Shown here: positions 59,501-64,000 of the stretch, in pieces
How positions within the stretch are numbered: position 1 is the first letter of the stretch
Layout: the number at the start of each line of letters is the position of its first letter
Assembly (NCBI GenBank): GCA_036877525.1
Contig: JAZGTH010000007.1
Span: forward strand, 1,394,001-1,458,000
Direction: 5' to 3'
DNA length: 64,000 nucleotides
DNA from: Chromobotia macracanthus
Taxonomy: Eukaryota; Chordata; Actinopteri; Cypriniformes; Botiidae
Program-made: the position numbers and the translations under genes
The notes under the pieces: model-generated
The model's database searches: none
What the model saw: only the letters and a program-made list of their open reading frames with translations
Told to the model about the DNA's origin: nothing

Positions 59501-62119
59501 CAATAACATCTTGGCTGTTCTGAATCTCATTGGTTCTTGTGTGTCATGTGACTAGTCGTCATATACAGAATGACGAAAAACTTTGCGATCACCAAGTCAC
59601 CAACGTGCCACTGTAAACGCTTAGCATGACATGAGGTTATGTAAATTACGAGAGCATTTTCGTTTTTGGGTGAACTGTTCTTTTAATGCATGCCACCAGC
59701 CCTCCCATGATTCAATAGTCTGTCTCACGTTCTAGATTCCATAAATTCAGAATTTTAGGGATGGCTTGTAAGGTCATGAACCGGGATGAATCCAGTGGAT
59801 GTTTGGCAGCTGAATTTCGTCATTTGGTACGACATGAAATGTGTGACATGACAGAGATGAAAACACATCATGACTGAATGCCAAAGTCTAATGATCAACT
59901 TATTGTGGTTCCATTACTCTGATTCCCACAGTATCTGAAAGAGATCCAATATAACCGACCAAATGAGGTAAACCAGAAATTTACATCAAATAATGTCATT
60001 ACTGTAAACTGATGAGCAGCTGGAGGTTAAAGATGTTCTTCTTTGTTTTGTTTCAGAATCCTCTCATCATTTCTGAAGAGCTGCATTTAATTAACTTTGA
60101 AGCCCAACTGCTTCAGCCAGAACTATGTATTGATTTATCCGTAAGTTGATCCGTGTGAGATTCAGCATTTGAGCAGAAGCTACCTTACCAATCACATATA
60201 ACTGCAACACTGTGTTTAAAGATCACATCACTGCCTGTCGTGGTGATCTCCCATGTGAATCTGTTAGCCAGTGCCTGGGCCTCCATCCTGTGGTACAACA
60301 TGCTTTCCAGAGAACCTCACGTATGGCTGTTTCCAATCTTTATTTTGTTTCCAAACGTGTCAATGTGTCTGTTTTCTGTTGATGTTTCTCTTGCTCTTCA
60401 TCTCGCTCTGTCTCAGAATCTGACCTTCTTCATGAATCCACCTCCAGTGAAATGGGGACAGCTTTCAAAGGTCATAAGCTGGCAGTTTTCTTCAGTCACT
60501 AAGCGAGTGCTGAATTCAGATCAGCTCAGAATGCTGGTGGATAAACTTCTTGGTGAGTTTTTTGTGCTTTTCTTTTAATCAGTACACTTAGTAAATGTTA
60601 TTTATTTTACATTTGTTTTCAGGTCCTGAAGCTAAAAGTGACCCTGCAGAACTGATTCACTGGAGCAAGTTTTGCAAGGTGACTTCATGAAAAATGATGA
60701 CGAAAGGAACTGCTTTCGATTTCTTAAACAAGACACTCTTCTCTGTTGTATCACATGATTTACTGAAAAAACAAAACTTACTGAGACTGTGGTTATCCAA
60801 AGCCACAAAGAGCAGAAATGAATATAGATGGTTTTGATAGATGTTTTGTCTGTATCTTTCAAAATGGAGGAAATTTGAATGGCTAGGAAATTGATCTTTC
60901 ATAGTTTAGAATTTTTTTTATTTGAGTATCATCTGTTTAACTCACATTTCCATTGAAGAAATATAAATATAAGTATATTTTATATAGATATCAGCTAATG
61001 AGAGAGGTGTACCATTCTGGCTGTGGATAGATGGAATTCTGGACCTTATTAAAAGACATTTGCTCAATATTTGGAATGATGGGTAAGAAATGTTTGGATT
61101 TTAACACTGACTGTAGCTTTATTATTCTAAATTTATATTTTGACATTCAAATCAAGCACCTAGCCAAACTGATATACAGTAGGTTTGCACTATTTTATTT
61201 GCGTAATGTAATTTCACAAAGTTAATTATCAAGTAAATGAAGCAGCAAAAATGACTGGACTGGCCTTCTGCTGACACCCAACATTTTCTTTACTCGTGAA
61301 GTGTTCACTTTTTGGTACACTTATGCAGGTGTGTTATGGGGTTTGTGAGTAAGACACAAGAGAGGAATTTGTTGCGAGACAAACCGGCAGGAACTTTCCT
61401 TTTGCGCTTCAGTGAAACCTGTCGAGATGGAGGAATCACCATCACATGGGTGGAACACTCACAGAATGGTGTGTGTTAGACTGAACTGTATTTTCATGTG
61501 TTTTCTTCACATTTACTGTTCCTGTAGTTCAACTGGTAGGACATTGTGTTTGCAGCACAAAGGTCATGGGTTTAATTCCCAGGAAACATACGTTTTGTGT
61601 TGCTCATTTGCAGGTGAACCTAAGATTCGTTCTGTAAAGCCGTACACTAAATCAGAGCTGGAGCACTTCTCATTGCCGGATGTGATTCGAGTCTACACCC
61701 ACATGGTTGAAAATGTTCCAGTGAAACCCTTCATGTATCTGTACCCAGACATCCCCAGAGACGTGGCCTTCGGACGCTACTACACCAGCACCTCTGAATG
61801 TACAGTAGATACTCTTCACAATCACTTTATTGCACATGATGGAACCTCTTGTAGCCACCCTGCTACAAAAGAATCGAATATTCTATAACCTGCAAAAATA
61901 ATCAACATATGATAAAGAGCAAATAAAAAAGTGGCTCTATAAAGTATTTGCACATTTAGGTCACACTTAAAACGTCATAAATGATTTTGGATTAGATACT
62001 TCAGAACATTTAAACTGAGAGAAATCTTCTGTTCCTCAGCTTCAGAAGAGATGGAGATAGATGGACCTGCTTGCCGCCAATGTATGAACAGACGCGTGAT
62101 TTCCTGTACAAAAGTGTAA
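56504..62119 (+). CDS. stat1: STAT1-family protein, beta-like end, activating tyrosine absent
   Basis: Twenty-one coding exons join in frame to 709 residues plus TAA: 56504-56631, 56780-56924, 57026-57121, 57223-57312, 57710-57788, 57947-58041, 58199-58350, 58581-58739, 58909-59001, 59155-59214, 59311-59340, 59736-59826, 59932-59967, 60057-60140, 60222-60320, 60417-60552, 60623-60678, 60988-61082, 61329-61468, 61614-61799, 62040-62119. Affinity to STAT1: HNIRKIKHNLQ, IGGPPNACLDKLQSW, SWQFSSVTKRVLN. The SH2 Arg is kept (GTFLLRFSET). The tail reads EEMEIDGPACRQCMNRRVIS then CTKV, stop. Aligned without gaps to human STAT1, Cys698 replaces Tyr701. The stop follows the residue where human STAT1-beta ends, and no LPMSPEEF-type transactivation exon was found to 64000. 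Cyprinids have two stat1 genes; by synteny with stat4 and slc40a1 this may be stat1b, not proven. Confidence 0.9.
57421..57528. mobile_element. AGCTAAC-family MITE, copy 11 (deleted)
   Basis: Both ends ('ccagctaatggggaatgttc', 'aaattgttagctggg') survive around only 108 bp, so most of the interior is deleted. It lies in a stat1 intron. Confidence 0.7.
58098..58198. repeat. (TG)n-rich microsatellite abutting an exon
   Basis: TG-rich sequence forming the polypyrimidine-poor tail directly before the stat1 exon at 58199 (acceptor gtgtgcag). Confidence 0.85.
58477..58553. mobile_element. TTAA MITE fragment in stat1
   Basis: 'ttaaaggcagggtagacgat' with inverted interior 'tttcaaagctagcttgctat', a short deleted relative of the element at 7824, ending 28 bases before the 58581 exon. 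Confidence 0.55.
59385..59692. repeat. Cyprinid interspersed repeat
   Basis: It ends in 'gtttttgggtgaactgttct' followed by 'tttaa', a widespread carp-family repeat terminus; it begins near 'aaaaattaaaattctgtca'. It lies in a stat1 intron. Confidence 0.5.
61519..61592. repeat. tRNA-like part of a SINE, inverse orientation
   Basis: 'cctgtagttcaactggtagg' through 'gggtttaattcccagg' is tRNA-like (A- and B-box-like). It ends 21 bases before the SH2 exon at 61614. The stem mismatches and family context argue against a working tRNA gene. Confidence 0.7.
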
Positions 62120-63099
62120 GCTATAACCATCCATCAATTAACAATATGTATGTATATTATGTATATCATATACCTTTATATGGTTGGTGTTAATGTAGAG
62201 GTGGGCCTTGATATGGACTGTAAATCAGAATCTGGCAGGAACAGCTTTCTGTACATTTTAGCATTAGTCCAGCCATCTATTCATTTAAATCGAATTACAT
62301 CAGAAAACATATTCGTAACAAAGAAAAATTACTTTTACTTTTTCATGTTTTAGTCCTTTATCATAACCCCAGAACAACCCAAAACTATGAGGTACGTGCA
62401 AATTCTTCTGTTTCAGTGGTGGATCATGATTCTGTTCATGATACTGTCACACACAGATATCAGTAATACAAAATGAAAACAGATGTTGACTGATTTTTTT
62501 TTCACAGGTCCCCTCTTTATCATATTTCTGCTGTACTGCTCTTATTCTGTTCCTGTCACAAGAAGAGGATTTTCTCACTTTTCTCACAATTTAATGATGA
62601 CATTTACAGTCGAAACGTACTTAATCTTTCTCTCTTTAAGCATAAAAAATATGAAATCTGAAATGTTACTGAGAATGGAATTATATTGTGTGAATTTGTG
62701 TACTGGTCACCAGAAACTACAGCTGGATGAATACAAACCTGCTTCTGTGAAGTCACTGTCCGAGGAAAAACATCTCGTTACATTCTGTGGAGAATTGCAC
62801 ATCAATATATGTGTATACTGTAAACCACTGCCTTATTGCACATGCACAAACACTGACTTCAGACAGTTATAACCTATTAGACATTGTTTGGAAATTAAAG
62901 GCAGCTGACATTTTACAATCAGAAATATTATTCCAGAATCCTCTTTCATCCTCTGCCTCTCTCTTTCATTTCAGAATTCACCCGCTTTCTTCATTCGTTT
63001 CTTCTGTCATTTGTGAAAGCCTTATTTTGTGTTCAGGGTAAAGCTGATTTGTTACAATCAAAGGATTAAGTGTAGAAAAATAATCTTGTTCAAAAACAA
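62120..63099. other. stat1 3' region, no gene recognised
   Basis: If the stat1 transcript reads through the donor-like sequence GT|gtaagc at 62115/62116, this is 3' UTR. Possible exons (62354-62391, from 62510) give no transactivation-domain match and hit stops or unrelated frames. The 129-codon open frame at 62483-62872 is not recognised. Confidence 0.4.
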
Positions 63100-63100
63100 T

Positions 63101-63176
63101 CACAACACTGTTCATCACAACACTGTTCATCACAACACTGTTCATCACAACACTGTTCATCACAACACTGTTCACA
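63101..63176. repeat. 15-bp tandem repeat, five copies
   Basis: The unit CACAACACTGTTCAT is repeated perfectly five times, the last copy ending in CAC. Confidence 0.97.
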
Positions 63177-64000
63177 AAGGTGAAATTCAAAATCTGTGAA
63201 TTATCTAACCAAAACTAATAGTTTTCCAACTTTGTTTTAATTTCATCTGACTACAGTTTTCTCAAATGTTTCTACAATGTTCTGTTTGAAAGATGATTGC
63301 GGTTTTCACTTCTCCACTGCGAACACAATATCTTAAAGTTACCTTTAACAGTTATGAACAGATTAAAAACTCACAATATCTGAACACACAGATGGTAACT
63401 TGTAATCAGTTATAAATAGAGCAGGAGAAGCCAAGAAACTGTTTCAATGTTTTGTACAATGTTTATAATGTGATTTTCAAACTCTGCAGCTTTAACTGAA
63501 GTATTCTTGTAAATTTCTAAACACTTTCTTTAGTTCTAAACAACGTTACAAACACGTTTGTACTCAGATTTCAAACACGATGTCAATATGCAGTCAACAT
63601 GTGGAGGTTTCTCATGTAAATACCAGTAACATCTGTGTTTAAAGAACACATCAAAACTATCAAAGATTATTATCAGAAATAACATTTGGCAGTGATTAAA
63701 ATGTTCAAATAAATAAAATGCAATAAACATACATCAATAAACACAATCTGAAAGGATGAAATTATTGCCAGCTACTGTTTATGTCTTTATCAAGAGCACA
63801 TGCAAAAATAAGATTATATCATGAAAATAAACTAAACCCCAAACAGTAAATTGTTTTGGTATTTTGAACTTTGTAAGAGATACGTTTGTCCTCACATAAA
63901 CAGGTTGTCAGCTTTAACAGACATCACGGACACATACCTGCAAGCACACAATAACAATTAAGTGTGTTACAAAGTTTACAACATTTCATATTGAAATCAC
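63177..64000. other. Intergenic or stat1 3' flank, nothing recognised
   Basis: AT-rich sequence with no supported feature on either strand. Confidence 0.4.

Noticed and set aside
61519..61592. Possible tRNA gene in a stat1 intron
   Set aside because: Belongs to a dispersed SINE family; the acceptor-stem pairing is poor and the same sequence recurs in other introns.
62483..62872. 129-codon frame as a possible STAT1 transactivation tail
   Set aside because: It has no LPMSP-type motif, the acceptor-joined reading does not resemble any STAT tail, and the stat1 frame already stops at 62117-62119.
63101..63176. CRISPR-like direct repeats
   Set aside because: The 15-bp units are directly adjacent with no spacers, in a vertebrate genome; it is a simple tandem repeat.

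Overview
The window is vertebrate nuclear DNA, almost certainly from a cyprinid-type teleost. The genes are split by GT-AG introns, the closest recognisable families are vertebrate single-copy genes, and the introns carry short interspersed repeats typical of carp-like fish: tRNA-derived SINEs, many small inverted-repeat elements and long microsatellites. Gene order matches the vertebrate block known from human 2q32: PMS1 - ORMDL1 - ANKAR - ASDURF/ASNSD1 - SLC40A1 - WDR75 - STAT4 - STAT1. OSGEPL1, which sits between ANKAR and ORMDL1 in mammals, is not seen.

Layout. 1-5.76 kb: the 5' part of pms1 (minus), cut by the window edge. 5.76-6.56 kb: a CpG-rich head-to-head promoter shared by pms1 and ormdl1. 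6.5-10.5 kb: ormdl1 (plus). 11.1-20.9 kb: ankar (minus), 22 coding exons that join in frame to 1341 codons. 21.9-25.05 kb: the two-cistron asdurf/asnsd1 unit (minus), with frameshifts and two nonsense codons. 28.0-33.5 kb: slc40a1/ferroportin (plus), intact, with a textbook iron-responsive element in its 5' UTR. 35.2-40.7 kb: wdr75 (minus), a set of decayed exons in the right order with frameshifts and missing exons. 42.2-42.9 kb: a 40-bp minisatellite. 42.9-54.7 kb: stat4 (plus), intact, 735 codons. 55.4-62.1 kb: a stat1 gene (plus), 709 codons, with ISRE and GAS sites at its promoter.

Two points stand out. First, asdurf/asnsd1 and wdr75 are broken although their neighbours are open across thousands of coding bases. 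This fits one copy of a duplicated block losing redundant housekeeping genes, as expected after polyploidy; that is an inference, because the second copy is not visible here. Second, the stat1 protein ends like mammalian STAT1-beta, has no recognisable transactivation tail, and has cysteine where the activating tyrosine (human Tyr701) should be. Its SH2 arginine, DNA-binding and coiled-coil regions look normal, so it may be a regulatory or non-canonical STAT1.

All exon boundaries were read by eye from splice consensus, reading-frame phase and remembered family sequence. No alignment was run.
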